Assembly (NCBI GenBank): GCA_012845835.1
Contig: JABAKD010000019.1
Location: forward strand, 8,667,584-8,731,583
Origin: Undaria pinnatifida
Taxonomy: Eukaryota; Sar; Phaeophyceae; Laminariales; Alariaceae
DNA: 64,000 bases
Reading direction: 5' to 3'
Shown here in pieces: positions 33,301 through 43,159 of the stretch. The position numbers and the translations under genes were made by a program. Numbering within the stretch: the stretch's first letter is position 1; each line of letters opens with the position of its first letter. Below the pieces are notes generated by a model that saw nothing but the letters and a program-made list of their open reading frames with translations, ran no database searches and had not been told where the DNA came from.

Positions 33301-36300
33301 TTTTATCGCCTAATCCTCCCGCACCTGCCGGCCGCGAGGCCGCGAGTAAGGGTTCTGCTGTACTATAACGCGCCCTTCCTGTGCGTTGTATGCTTGTGTT
33401 GGCAGAATTTTCTGGAGTAATGGTTCCGCTCTACATAAACACGCCCTGTTCGTTGGACGCTTGTTGTTGCAAAATTATCTAGTGATAGATCTGTTACGCT
33501 CAATGCGTCCTGTCCGTTCGACGCTTGACGCTTGCTTTTGCATAATACTCGAAGTAGCTCTTGAGCAATGGTTTCGCTTTATACTTCAAACGCGTCCTGT
33601 ACGTTCGACGCTTCTTTCTGCAGGGTTCTCTTGAGTAACGATACCGCTGTACGTATTTTCATTTAATATTGCGCGATCAAAACACTTGTTGTGTGTTGCA
33701 GAGTTCACGGAGCAGGACGAGGGTTTGTGCGTGGTGGCATCTCTCTCGCACAGCTCGCCGGAGACGGAGGCGTTCATCAACAAGTGAGATGGGGACAGCG
33801 GGGTACCCGGTTGAAGAGCGTCCATAACAACACTGAAAAACGGACTTAACCCTGACCCCGTAAAAACTGCAACCCCTTTTTGGGACAAACTGCTTGGAAG
33901 ATTCTTACTACGATAACCCACCCCATCTTTTATTTAACGAGATCTCTTTTTTTTGAAACCAGCTCCCGGCCGTATCTCCTGAAACAAGCTGTCCCTTGCC
34001 ACCCCGACGTCATCGTTTGGTGGTCCTTTCTTATAACGCGACAAAATATTCGAACATGTTATTTTTCATAACATCCTTCCTCGTGTCGAGCAGCCATCAA
34101 ACGTTCGCTAAAGAAAATAGCTGGTGTTGTTGGGGGATAAACTACTTGGAATTGGAGTAGTGCAGTATGAAAAGGGTTGAGAGCGGTCGAACCGGGTTAT
34201 AACGTCTTGTGACGCCTGTACTAAAAGCTGTACGATACCCATATCTGAGATAAGAGCGGCACGGAGATAAGAGCGGTATTATATCATTGGCGTGTTCCGA
34301 TGGGCTCTTAAATCGAGTATCCCCACTGGTGTAGCTGTATACAGTATACTGTGGGGAGTTGCCGATAGTGCTGGAATGTGCAAGCCCCCTATTCATAGCA
34401 CCAGCATTATTCAGAGCGCCCGAACTATACAGGACACAGGCATTGTTCAGGTCACTGACGCTAGTGAGGGCAGCCGTACTATTGGGGATTGAGTGCCTAT
34501 ACGTACAGAGTTTAGTCGTGCCAAGTGGCTTCACTGGCACTGTAAGAGATATACGAAGTGTTATAGGGAGTTCCAGTCGTGCCAGGCGGTTTCACTGGCA
34601 CTCTAAGAGAGCAGTGGCACCTTTTAACTCGGCGTTATTGAGAGCCTCCCACTCGTATCATAGGGTGTTTGCCATTTCGAAACTATTTTGGTTTGGAAAA
34701 ATACAACATTAGTATTGAAACCGATGAACGTGGTATGACCCAAGGCCAACCCGACCCACGAAACACTTCGGTTATGTGGTAAAAATAAAGAAAATTGGTA
34801 GGAAAGCATATCTCTCTGGCCTAGTTTTCGCTAATTTTGGGTTGGGTTGGCCTCGGATTCAGACGTTCGACGGTTTCAATACTAACAAAAGTATGTGTTT
34901 TCCTGCCCAACTCCTACTCAACTCCCACCCAACCAAACTTGGTATCTCCCCAACACGCTACTGTACCTGGTACTGCTGTATTGCGCACTGGGGGGACGAG
35001 GGTCACCAGCCCGTTATAATCGCACGCACATGTTTGGGAAGAAACTAGTATTATTAATTGGAATTAGTATTCGTAGGGTGTTTGCGATTGACCAAGTGCC
35101 GAACGTGGTTGGGTAGGACAATACGTAGTTATAGTATCGAAAACGACGAGCGTCACAGGCCAAGGCTTAACTTGAACTCAATACACGAAAAAGGGGTGGA
35201 TGAGAAATTAATAAAATGGTGTACGAGTACATGTTTGGGAAGAAACTAGTAGTAATAGTTGGAACTAGTATTCGTAGGGTGTTTGCGATTGACCAAGTAC
35301 CGAACGTGGTTGGGTAGGACAATACGTAGTTATAGTGTCGAAAACGACGAGCGTCACAGGCCAAGGCTTAACTTGAACTCAATACACGAAAAAGGGGTGG
35401 GTGAGAAATTAATAAAATTATGTACGAGTGGTATTTTTTTTTTTTGAACCTACTTTTTGTGGGTTGGGCTGGCCTTGCTCGGGTCATGACATTCGTCGGT
35501 TTCGATACTACTATTTTACTTTGGTATGTATTCATACGCAACCAAATTGGTATTCCGTGAACACTAGAGCTGTGAGTCGGCAGGGTTTCACGGCTAAAAA
35601 CTAACCGGTAGATATCGGTAGCCAAGTAAGTGACTGTAGTTGGCAAGTCGGCTGGCGAAACCAGCGGATGGTCACTTGCCGACTGACGCCAGGCGACTGA
35701 AGCGAGCCCAATCAGCCTCCTCATGCCTAGGAGGCCCCGCCCAAGAAAGAAACAAACGCACTCCGCATTAAACAATCCTATCCTGCCCGTATGGAAACTA
35801 AATAAGTCGGATAGTTGGCACCTACGGAAAATGACTGCATATTTGTCCAACTAGTAACTAGTTGGTGATTGAAATCGTGCCGACTCACAGCTCTAGCCAA
35901 TACCATAGTGTGGGATGTTTTTTGCACTCGTAAAGGGGCTACGGCGCGGTATTTACGCGATGTTGTTTTTCTGGGGATGGCGACGATGCACACCACGAAG
36001 GACCGGCGTAGCAGCTGGGCGGCTGGAGGCGTCGATGCCTAGCGCATGTGGTAGCTCAACGAGTCGGGTCAGGCTCGATGCCATGGTTTCGTCTTCAAAT
36101 GCCGGGCTTTGCAGCTGTGCGGTGATGGTATGTGCATTTCGAGCTCCCCTTTCGGGATTTGGATGGCTTCAACTCCCTGGGGTGTCGCAAGTTGAATTTG
36201 AGGGAAAAAATCATGAAGACCAATTAGCTCATTTCCAACCCTTACAATATTATCCTAGTCTAGCTCCAAGTGTTTTGTCCCCGCGTCGGGAATGCGTTGC

Positions 36301-39300
36301 TGAAAGGGTTAAAACATAATTGCGGCCACGGCGGAAGAAACGCGGCATGTAACGCCCACCAGCCCCAACGAGTTGATAGCTTATTAATGTTATTAGGGGC
36401 TGTGTCTCGTGCTGCTTTTTTTTTTTTTTTCTTTTTTAATGGAATGGTTGGCACCTTTTAGCCTACTGCTATGAGTACAACGATTCTGTCAGAGTCGAGT
36501 GAGTGGGCTGAATTGGAGAATTGTTTCGCAGCCGTTTTCAAGCGCCAGGCGCTACGCATGTAACGCAGGATGGTTACGGTCTTACGCCTGGCTGAACAGA
36601 AGTAATCACACAGGATTTTAGCCCATCGCTGCGCGATGTCGTGCTCGGTGTAATACAAGAGCCCCAGGTGCAGTAGGCAAACGTGATCGTCCTCTCGTAG
36701 CCGCTTGTCGAATTTCTGTCGCCTCCCACGATCTGTCTTGTGAGCCCGGGGGTAAGAGCGCTAAACGCGCTAGGCAAGCGGGACGACCCCCCTCGTAACA
36801 ATAGCATAGCCCTAAATTAAGCGCATCAGACCTGCGTGATCAACCCTTTCATAACAACAGGACCCTGCAGTAAGCGCGCCAGACACGGGAGGATCTTGTA
36901 TTGCGTGGAGGCGTTTTGCGTTCGGGGACAGTGCGCATGCCGAATTTCCCTCGAGATCTCTTGATTAAGGGTGGTCACTGCCACCGGGATGCTTGGAAGC
37001 ATGCGCTTCCCTGTGCTCGTAATGCGTGGGCCATCAGTAAGCACGTCAAACAGCTTTGATCAACCCCCCCCGCAACGGCATACGCGAATGGTCCGTTTTG
37101 TGTGTGATTCTAAGCACGCCAGGCAAGCGATAAACCCTTTCCCAACTCCTAAGATCATCCTGGTCTAATTCCAAGTGTTTGGTCCCCATATCGGGAGTGC
37201 GGTGCTGAAAGGGTTAATGGATCCCCTCATAACCGCATGGGCTTATATTATAGTAAGCATGTATAATAATGATTCCCCCCCCCCCCCCCCCCCCGTAACA
37301 ACATGCCGATCTTCCATGCCGTCGCCTCCTGCAACGTGTTCCTTGCCACCCTACCCCTGCCCGCCGCCACAACAACAACGGTACCAAATCCGTCGACGAC
37401 GTCATGGGATGCCCCCCCCCCCCCACCCATAACCACCTGGCCCTAAAGCACGCAAGCACTTCAGAGAAGCGTGATCAATCTCATCATAACATCGTGTCGA
37501 TGGTCCGTCCGCCGCCTCCTGCAACGCTTTCCATTGCTTGTCACCACTCCGCGCCACCGCAACCACGACGAAGGTACAAGAACCCGTCGACGACCTCCAT
37601 GGGATCGAGCCTGAAGCTTCTGCTGGTGGCTGAGGGGAAGGCCCACGTCTGTGAGTACGCACCAGACACCCGCGACGATAGGGGTATAGTAGTTGTCCCT
37701 CTATAGTGCCGGTATGTGCCAACCGGAAATATCGGCACTATAGCGGGCAGCCGGCACTACTCCGCATGTGTCACTACGTTTTTTCCCTTGCGTAGCAAGC
37801 AATTTCACAGGTACTATAGCGGGCAGCCGGCGTACTCCGCACATTTTCACTACGTTTCTTTCCTTGCATGCCAAGCAATTTCACAGACGCTGTTGGTAGC
37901 GGGCAGTCGGCACTATTATTTAGGCACTATGGAGGAGTCATTGTTGTAGCACTCTTTAGCCAGGGTATTTTAAAACTGGGGGGGTTCCTGAACCGAAAGG
38001 CTGCCCGATATCATTGGATTTCGTTTAGAGGTTTGCGTTATTTGTCCTTCTTCACCTAGGCAAATAAGATTGTTGGTCGGATTAGCCTTTTTGCTTCGAT
38101 CAACATCAGCTTTTGGGTGTCGTGTAGAGCTCCTCTAGCGAGCAGTCTCAGAACATGTAGGCGCACCCGTTCCGCAGCAGGCATTATCTCTGCTGCGCGG
38201 GGAGCCGGGCCGGGCTGGGCTGGGCTGGGCCTTTCCGTTTTCTATTGTGGCGTTTGGTTGGAAACATGACTGGTGCTTTTGCTTGTCGAAAAATCCGGTG
38301 CTTTCGTTGGCAGCTGGTGCGTCTACTGGTCGAGCATATGTCGCCTATACAGTGGTTGAAAACAATGGTTCTTTCGTTGGTTGGGCGTACTAGCGCCTGT
38401 AGGTTGGTGGCAAGACTGGGTGAAGATGCCGGCACGTTTGTTGGTTAAGGCCGACGGTACGTAGGTTGTCTTATAATGGTTGTTTGCTAATGCAGCGCTT
38501 GTGGGATACCCAATTTGGTTGGGTAAGCTATGGTGTAGTTGCAGTATTAAAACCGGCGATCGCCATAACCCAAGGCCAAACCCAACCCACTAAACAATGA
38601 GCAAAAAACGGACCCGTGGGCACTCTCTAACCTATTTTTTTTCGTGGTTTTGGGTTAGCTTCAGGCTGCATGACATAAGGTCGGTTTCAATACTGCTGTT
38701 ATATATTTCGCTACCCAACCAAAGTTGATATCCCGCAAACACCCTGATCCCGGTGCTTCGGTTGGTTGGAAGTTGGAATCGCGGTGCTTCTGTTGGCCTA
38801 GCAAGGCCGTTTCCAGCTTCTTGCTTCCTGTTCCAAACGTGACGCACTCCCTCGCCCACTCGCCGTGCATTCTTGCCCTGTTTGTTCTGGTTCATCCAGA
38901 CCCGAGATTGGCGCCCACGAGTGAGTGGGACACTTGCGCTTCCCACGCCATTGTCACGGTGAGATTTATTGTAGACATGGACATCGTGCTTGGTTTGAAA
39001 CTTTCGTGCTATTGTGACTGTGGTGGGATGTAGGCAACATCGTTGTGCTTGGTTTGGTTTGAAACTTGCGAGCCGTTGTGACAGCTAGATGTAGACGTGA
39101 GCCTTGGGCTTGGAGTGGAAATTGCTCGTGTTCGAAAACGTAAGACCTCGTTGGGATTTTTGGAGGCTGTTGTATGTCCTGAGGGGTTGTGCTTGGTTTC
39201 AAACTTGCACGCCGTTGAGACAATGAAATGTAGACTTGTCATTGTGCTTGGTTCGAATCTGATAATATAAGTCAGGAATCTATCTGCCCCGAAGTATCTA

Positions 39301-39597
39301 GACAATGTAGTGGGGATTCTGATCTGTCTGATGTGTGAATTATTTCCCAGTTGTTCTGACGTGCGTGCGTGCGTGGCCAACGATGTGGAGACCTACCGAG
39401 CCTGATCACCCCGCGCCCCCCCTCTTCTTTTTTCTCTTCGTCCCCTATCCGCACGCTAGGCTGCTGGCGGGCAGGTTTTGCAGCACGAAGGTGGTAAGGC
39501 CGGCGAGCCCGGAGATGACGTGCGTTACAACAAGGAGGAACCCCTTAACCCGTTCTTCGTTGTTTACGGGACCCGGAAAGCGGCACCAACCGTGTAG
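25611..39597 (+). CDS. cysQ: 3'(2'),5'-bisphosphate nucleotidase, CysQ type
   Basis: Nine exons (25611-25721, 28021-28133, 29474-29561, 30656-30799, 32635-32674, 33702-33783, 37574-37650, 38900-38958, 39460-39597), 852 coding bases, 283 residues against about 246 in E. coli CysQ. It dephosphorylates adenosine 3',5'-bisphosphate (PAP) to AMP, removing the by-product of sulfotransferase reactions and of sulfate assimilation. The IMPase-superfamily metal motifs are intact: E78-E79 (VSEEN), D98-P-L-D101-G-T (DPLDGTKEFIKRNG), and W228-D229 (SEWDTCASHAIV). The substrate-side words NSPLTKADLAAN and TTSMGSSLKLLLVAEG also match CysQ. All introns are GT-AG, and several split codons or signature motifs rejoin correctly. 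The start is the first in-frame ATG (MAMTYACGKT); no transit peptide is visible from it, but an upstream exon could add one. About 94% of the gene span is intron, much of it repeats. Confidence 0.92.
25763..25980 (+). repeat. TR1 repeat in cysQ intron 1
   Basis: Outer 218 bp of the terminal repeat, beginning beside ATGTTACAAA and ending in CGCGGAAACTATAAAA. Confidence 0.85.
26055..26213 (-). repeat. TR1 repeat in cysQ intron 1, diverged reverse copy
   Basis: Reverse-orientation fragment (GGGGAGTCGCCGATG, CGCGCGATCGGTATA, CACACAGCTTGCAAATATGA, TCGACGAAATG) facing the copy at 25763-25980. The two may form an imperfect inverted pair in the transcript. Confidence 0.75.
27097..27223. repeat. (CAG)10 ... 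(CTG)12 inverted microsatellites
   Basis: Perfect (CAG)10 at 27097-27126 and (CTG)12 at 27188-27223, separated by 61 bases, in cysQ intron 1. The arms are complementary, so DNA or RNA could fold into a 30-base-pair hairpin. Confidence 0.95.
27500..27816 (-). mobile_element. tRNA-derived SINE, family B, in cysQ intron 1
   Basis: The minus strand starts CCGGTCGCCCCGGTGG and has TTGAGCTCAATTCCCACC as a degraded box B. A ~250-bp body follows. A better-preserved copy is at 47493-47818. The two copies share the same ends. Confidence 0.7.
28021..28133 (+). CDS. cysQ: cysQ exon 2
   Basis: Residues 38-74 plus two bases of codon 75. VQIKTKDNSPLTKADLAAN holds the conserved K-x-D-x-SPxTxAD loop of the family. 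Acceptor TCGCTCGCAG; donor CCGAT/GTGAGA, so I75 is split. Confidence 0.92.
29474..29561 (+). CDS. cysQ: cysQ exon 3
   Basis: End of I75 to residue 104. Carries VSEEN (metal-ligand Glu pair E78-E79) and FFCVDPLDGTK (D98, D101). Acceptor GGGTTGCAG; donor AAG/GTATGG. Confidence 0.95.
29628..29868. mobile_element. MITE-like family 3, in cysQ intron 3
   Basis: Contains GACGTCGGGGTGGCCAGGGA, GGAGATACGGCCGGGTGCTG and the terminal GGGCTACCGTAGAA, matching the other family members. Confidence 0.7.
30656..30799 (+). CDS. cysQ: cysQ exon 4
   Basis: Residues 105-152. EFIKRNGQFTVNVGLCEAG and PILGVVGVPA follow E. coli EFIKRNGEFTVNIALIDHG and PILGVVYAPV closely. Donor GAG/GTGATG, phase 0. Confidence 0.95.
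31490..31790 (+). repeat. diverged ~106-bp tandem repeat in cysQ intron 4
   Basis: Two to three diverged copies containing TTGTTTTAGGACAAGCGCGT and CGCGAGCGAATGTCTTCGAA. Each has a decoy acceptor (TTTTAG) followed by a short open frame, but none is needed for the cysQ reading frame. Confidence 0.6.
32635..32674 (+). CDS. cysQ: cysQ exon 5 (40-base microexon)
   Basis: Only 40 bases: residues 153-165 (TDVGKERSSISCK) plus one base of E166. This part of the family is variable, so the call rests on the phase: it joins a phase-0 donor to an exon needing one base, with acceptor TGAGCAG and donor AAAG/GTGAGG. A different microexon in this intron is possible. Confidence 0.65.
33702..33783 (+). CDS. 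cysQ: cysQ exon 6
   Basis: End of E166 to residue 192 plus two bases of K193. EQDEGLCVVASLSHSSPETE corresponds to the RPPLVVISRSHADAELKEY region of E. coli CysQ. Acceptor GTGTTGCAG; donor AACAA/GTGAGA. Confidence 0.92.
33953..34137. mobile_element. MITE-like family 3, in cysQ intron 6
   Basis: Reverse-orientation copy with CCAGCTCCCGGCCGTATCTC, CCCGACGTCATCGTTTGGT and GTCGAGCAGCCATCAAACG. One end is degraded. Confidence 0.65.
34662..34957. mobile_element. MITE-like palindromic element, family 6, copy 1
   Basis: About 296 bp with long imperfect inverted arms. The left arm contains TAGGGTGTTTGCCATTTCG and TAGTATTGAAACCGATGAACG. The right arm is their complement (CGACGGTTTCAATACTAACA, CAAACTTGGTATCTCCCCAA). 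Related elements lie at 35074-35565 and 38497-38743. Located in cysQ intron 6. Confidence 0.65.
35029..35430 (+). repeat. 201-bp tandem duplication
   Basis: Two nearly identical copies (about 96%) with a 201-base period, starting at the word CATGTTTGGGAAGAAACTAG. The duplicated unit includes the left arm of the family-6 palindromic element, so the duplication happened after insertion. Confidence 0.9.
35074..35565. mobile_element. MITE-like palindromic element, family 6, copy 2 (expanded)
   Basis: Same arms as the neighbouring copy: GGGTGTTTGCGATTGACCAA at left, ACCAAATTGGTATTCCGTGA and CGTCGGTTTCGATACTACT at right. It is enlarged by the internal 201-bp duplication. Confidence 0.6.
36246..37215 (+). 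repeat. diverged direct repeats ~900 bp apart
   Basis: A ~70-bp block around CCAAGTGTTTTGTCCCCGCG and GCTGAAAGGGTTAA (about 36250-36312) is repeated around 37160-37215. Between them are several shorter echoes (AAGCGCGCCAGACACG, AAGCACGCCAGGCAAGCG). Located in cysQ intron 6. Confidence 0.55.
37574..37650 (+). CDS. cysQ: cysQ exon 7
   Basis: End of K193 to V218 plus one base of Y219. TTSMGSSLKLLLVAEGKAHV matches [20 protein letters not shown] of E. coli CysQ. The acceptor (CGACGAAG) has a weak pyrimidine tract, but it is the only nearby one that keeps frame and alignment. It follows the 3.8-kb sixth intron. Confidence 0.92.
37737..37889 (+). repeat. ~76-bp tandem duplication in cysQ intron 7
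   Basis: Two copies of a unit with ACTATAGCGGGCAGCCGGC and AAGCAATTTCACAG, followed by a third partial copy. Confidence 0.8.
38497..38743. mobile_element. MITE-like palindromic element, family 6, copy 3
   Basis: 247 bp in cysQ intron 7. Left arm GGGATACCCAATTTGGTTGG then GCAGTATTAAAACCGG. Right arm CGGTTTCAATACTGCTGTTA then CTACCCAACCAAAGTTGATA. The arms pair over most of ~70 bases. Confidence 0.7.
38900..38958 (+). CDS. cysQ: cysQ exon 8
   Basis: End of Y219 to T238. PRLAPTSEWDTCASHAIVT carries the second metal motif (W228-D229). In E. coli this stretch is PRFGPTNIWDTAAGHAV. Acceptor TTCATCCAG; donor ACG/GTGAGA. Confidence 0.93.
39460..39597 (+). CDS. cysQ: cysQ exon 9
   Basis: Residues 239-283 and TAG at 39595-39597. 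AAGGQVLQHEGG completes the WD signature started in exon 8, and EEPLNPFFVVYG matches the CysQ C-terminal strand (ESFLNPGFRVSI). The last dozen residues extend past the bacterial protein. Confidence 0.93.
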   Translation, partial: AAGGQVLQHEGGKAGEPGDDVRYNKEEPLNPFFVVYGTRKAAPTV

Positions 39598-41847
39598 ACC
39601 ATAGCTGGTGTCATCGCTACTAGGCTGCAACAGCCATGCTGTTCCTAACTGTGTGGACCATGGATGACGTTATTGCTGCTACGCCATGCCTGTTGTACAG
39701 CAGCAATGCTGTTCTCGCGGGGGGGCTGGAGCCGGGCGGGGATTTGGTTCGAGTTTTGAGTGTATTTGTGAGAGCGAGAGGAAGGTTCTGCGGCATTTTG
39801 TGTGTTGGCTACTGGACCTTCGACGTTTTAATTTATGTGTTTGCCCGCTGATTTGAATCACCCGGTTGGAAGCACAGCGCGAAGCATGGTATACACTGCT
39901 CTAATTTAACCATGACGGCTCCCCCAAAGAGAGATATCTGATCCTGGGATTGCTATGGCTCCATGATATGGCTTCACGTCACACGGCAGTGACTTGGCTA
40001 TGTTCTCGCCAGTCCTCGAAACTGCAATCGACACGAAATCAAGCATGGAGCACCGCAGTATCCGGGAGAGAACAACCAATTGATTCACGGGCGCTTACGA
40101 GAGCGTCGGGTATCGGAAGGCATCCGGGAGTGCCTGTGTTGATTGCCGGTTCGCGCAAACGACCAAATTGACTTGACCGCTCAAACGGTCGAACTCACAC
40201 CTGACGTACTTGGAATCAAATGACGATTTTACCTTCGTCACTCAGACAACAAAGGACATTGTCGCAACAGCAAAATTTCGTTACGTAAGCTTTCCTGCTT
40301 GTGAGGAGCCTTGATAAAGCCGCTTGTGGGTTTGAGAGGGAAATTACGTCGAAACCTAATGGCGGTTGCAGCATAGGCCGGACGAAGTAGCCCGCGCTGC
40401 CGGGTAGAGAGACTGTCTGCACGTATGCAAGGAACTTCACCATACCACGCTCGCGCAGGATGGTGACACTCGTACAGCTGCGTGCTCATCTAAGTCGCTT
40501 GGTGTTACCGCGTTCGTCATGTTACTAGCCGCTGTACGGGTACGGGCCCGAAAAAGGCTCGTAGTTCCCGAGGATTTTCCTGCTAAATCGAGATTCGGTG
40601 TGTGTGGCGGCTCCTTTTGAGGAACTTTGCCCCGAATAAGGCATTTTCCAAGCATATGTTCCAAAACATTTTTTTTTTACGGTGGTTCAATCTTGATGTA
40701 TTACTCTCGATTTTTCGATTTTCTGGGCTCGCTGTCCAGGCCACCCTGCGACGTATACGTGCGCTCCATTGGCCATGTGTCATCGCCTTGCTGAACCTCA
40801 CGAAGTTTCAGCTTCTTTGGCGCCGCCTATTGTTTTGTAGTTGGGTAGCTAGTGTGAACTTCTCGGTTTGAGGTTCACGCAGATATCCAAACGCGTTTGG
40901 TTTCTATACGCTTCGCTTTCTGTTCCTCCTTCATGGGCTTAAGAGTCTCCGCTCAAGCTCCGCATTCATCACGTCGAGAGTGCCAACTGATCGACCGAGC
41001 TTTATCGGCTACCAGACGCTGCAAACGTGGCCACACCGGCATTTGCTGCAAGTCGACCATCAACTCGCCTACTGGTACCATGCCCTTTCAAATATTTCGT
41101 TGACCGCCACAGAAAAGACCCACCTCTCTACAGGACGTGGACTAAAGTACCATAAGGATGTGAGGCATCGCATACATCGGAGATATCGCACAGAGGTGCG
41201 TACAAAAAAAAACAAGACGGCGTTATTTAGTTTGGTTTCAGTTCAGGTATCGGCGTTATCGCATAGGGGCACGAATACTACGGAAATCGCCACCTCGGAC
41301 ACGAGGTTGCTTGCTACCGCAAGTGACTTCGGGACACCGATTGAACTGCAGTGGCTTGTCGCAGGGCATTTAAGTGTCGTGGTGTTTATTATCGAGGCTC
41401 CCACTGCTGCATGTGTGACACCGTGGCGGTACACACGTGTACGTACGGAATACGAAACACACGCGGACCCTGTGTAAGCGGCACCAAAGTACCAATATAC
41501 TCCGCTGTGATTTTGTCAAGTATCGTTCGGAGTTATCGCACAGGAGGGTGTGCAAAAGGATCAGACCCAAACGACTAATTTCGATTTCCGCACAGGTGTC
41601 GGAGTTATCGCACGTGTCAGAGTTAACGCTCAGGTGTGACAACACGCTACGGTAGGGGGGGTACGCCATTCTTCACTACCGGCTCTGAGCCACTCGCACG
41701 AGTCACTATGTACTTCACAGATCCATCCGTATTGAAGCATCATAATCGGGGATCAATACGCATTCGGCGTCCATGACCCGGCCAACAGAAAGTACACTGA
41801 AAAGCGGCAACGAAGAAACGCGTCAGTATCTGTGTGACAACAGCGAT
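39598..41847. other. intergenic, no gene recognised
   Basis: Downstream of the cysQ stop. No canonical polyadenylation signal is obvious. Several echoes of a 'GGAGTTATCGCACAGG' word occur between 41240 and 41640, and a CACTCGCACGAGT palindrome sits near 41690. Open frames are short and unconvincing. Confidence 0.4.
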
Positions 41848-41975
41848 CAGCAAGGACCAACAACAGCAATCAGCAAGGACCAACAACAGCAATCAGCAAG
41901 GACCAACAACAGCAATCAGCAAGGACCAACAACAGCAATCAGCAAGGACCACCAACAGCAATCAGCAAGGGCCAA
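41848..41975 (+). repeat. 23-bp minisatellite, about 5.5 copies
   Basis: Head-to-tail copies beginning at 41848, 41871, 41894, 41917 and 41940, with a partial sixth. The unit begins CAGCAAGGACC and ends CAACAGCAAT. Copies are nearly perfect. Confidence 0.95.
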
Positions 41976-42230
41976 TGGTACGGTAGGGGGGTTATGTTGT
42001 TTCCAAAGTCTTGTTTTGCAGCGGCTCGGGGCCACTCGCGCGAGTGACCCCCCTGTTCCATGGGGTCATAGGGTTTCGTGCTGTTGTTGCAGTTCAACAT
42101 GAATCCCTAACGGGATAGTTAGCTACGGTGCGCCCGAACAATCGCTAAACGTGTTTTTGTCAGCGAGGTACAGAGCCACTCGTGCGAGTGGCTCAGACCC
42201 GTATTGAAAATCAGGGGGGTATACCGTAGC
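41975..42230 (+). repeat. palindrome repeat family 4, copy 1
   Basis: Contains GGCCACTCGCGCGAGTGACC near 42030 and the stem GAGCCACTCG/CGAGTGGCTC at 42173-42194. Aligns in order with 63155-63420 (TACGGTAGG, CCCTGTTCC, TTAGCTACG, AACGTGTTTT, GGTACAGA). Confidence 0.7.
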
Positions 42231-42526
42231 CTTGATCCAAGGCGAAAACCTCTAAGAAGAACGTCTAGCGATTTGTTTGGAGCGGCGTAGCTGACCATCG
42301 CATTGGGGATGCATGTCGAATAATCAATACAGCGCGGAAGCCTTACTAACAGCAAGGAACGGGGGGGTCTCTCGCGCGAGTGACTCCGAGCCATTGCCAA
42401 AAAAAATCCCCAAAAGGGACTCCCCTACCGTGGCGTTGGTCAGGTTTGCACAATACAGACAAGAACGAGATTATTTAGAAAACAATCAGCAGTATTTGGC
42501 AAATTTCTAGCCGATTTTGGAGGCTT

Positions 42527-42850
42527 CCATGGGTAACCCATGGGATTACCTATCTATGGGCAACTTGCCATGGATGGCCCACGGGTGGCTACTCATGTGC
42601 CACCCATCGTGGGCCATGGGTGACCCATGGGCAACCCATGGGCAACCGATGGTCAACCGATGGGCAACCCATGGACGACTCACATTGGGAACCCATGGGG
42701 GACCGGTGGGTGACTCACGGGCAACTCGTGGGTTACCCATGGGCAGCCCACGGACTATCACCACGAAGTCATGGGCAGCCCATGGGCTGCCACCACAACG
42801 TCATGGGTAGCCCTTGGCAGCCCATGAGCACACGACGGGTTCCCCACCAT
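42527..42850 (+). repeat. CCCATGGG minisatellite, block 1
   Basis: Degenerate 11-12-base repeats of the type CCCATGGGCAA, in places strictly periodic (about 42625-42680). The core CCCATGGG is its own reverse complement. Long Met/Trp/Gly/His-rich frames on both strands are artefacts of the unit. Confidence 0.85.
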
Positions 42851-43159
42851 CTCCGACCTCTCCGACGCTCTCGAATTGGATCGCCACAGCAGCCCCTTTT
42901 ACCCCATGGCTTCCCGACCGCCTCGACTTCTTCGACCGTCTTCACCGTCCCCCAGCTCAAGGCCCTCTAACACGCTCCTAGGGCCACCTCAACACGGAGG
43001 TGACAACCACTCGTGCTAACCTGGTTCCTTCCGCACAGACAGGTTGACGGTGAAGACTCCTTCGCGACTTCGCCTGTAGCATCACTCGCGATTGTGCTAC
43101 CTATCACACAAGACGCTCGTAAACGTTTCCCCTGGTTTCCCAAGCCCATTCCCCCCCCC

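Noticed and set aside
41848-41975. Regular repeats that could suggest a CRISPR-like array
   Set aside because: Copies are directly head to tail with no spacers; it is a minisatellite in a eukaryotic genome.
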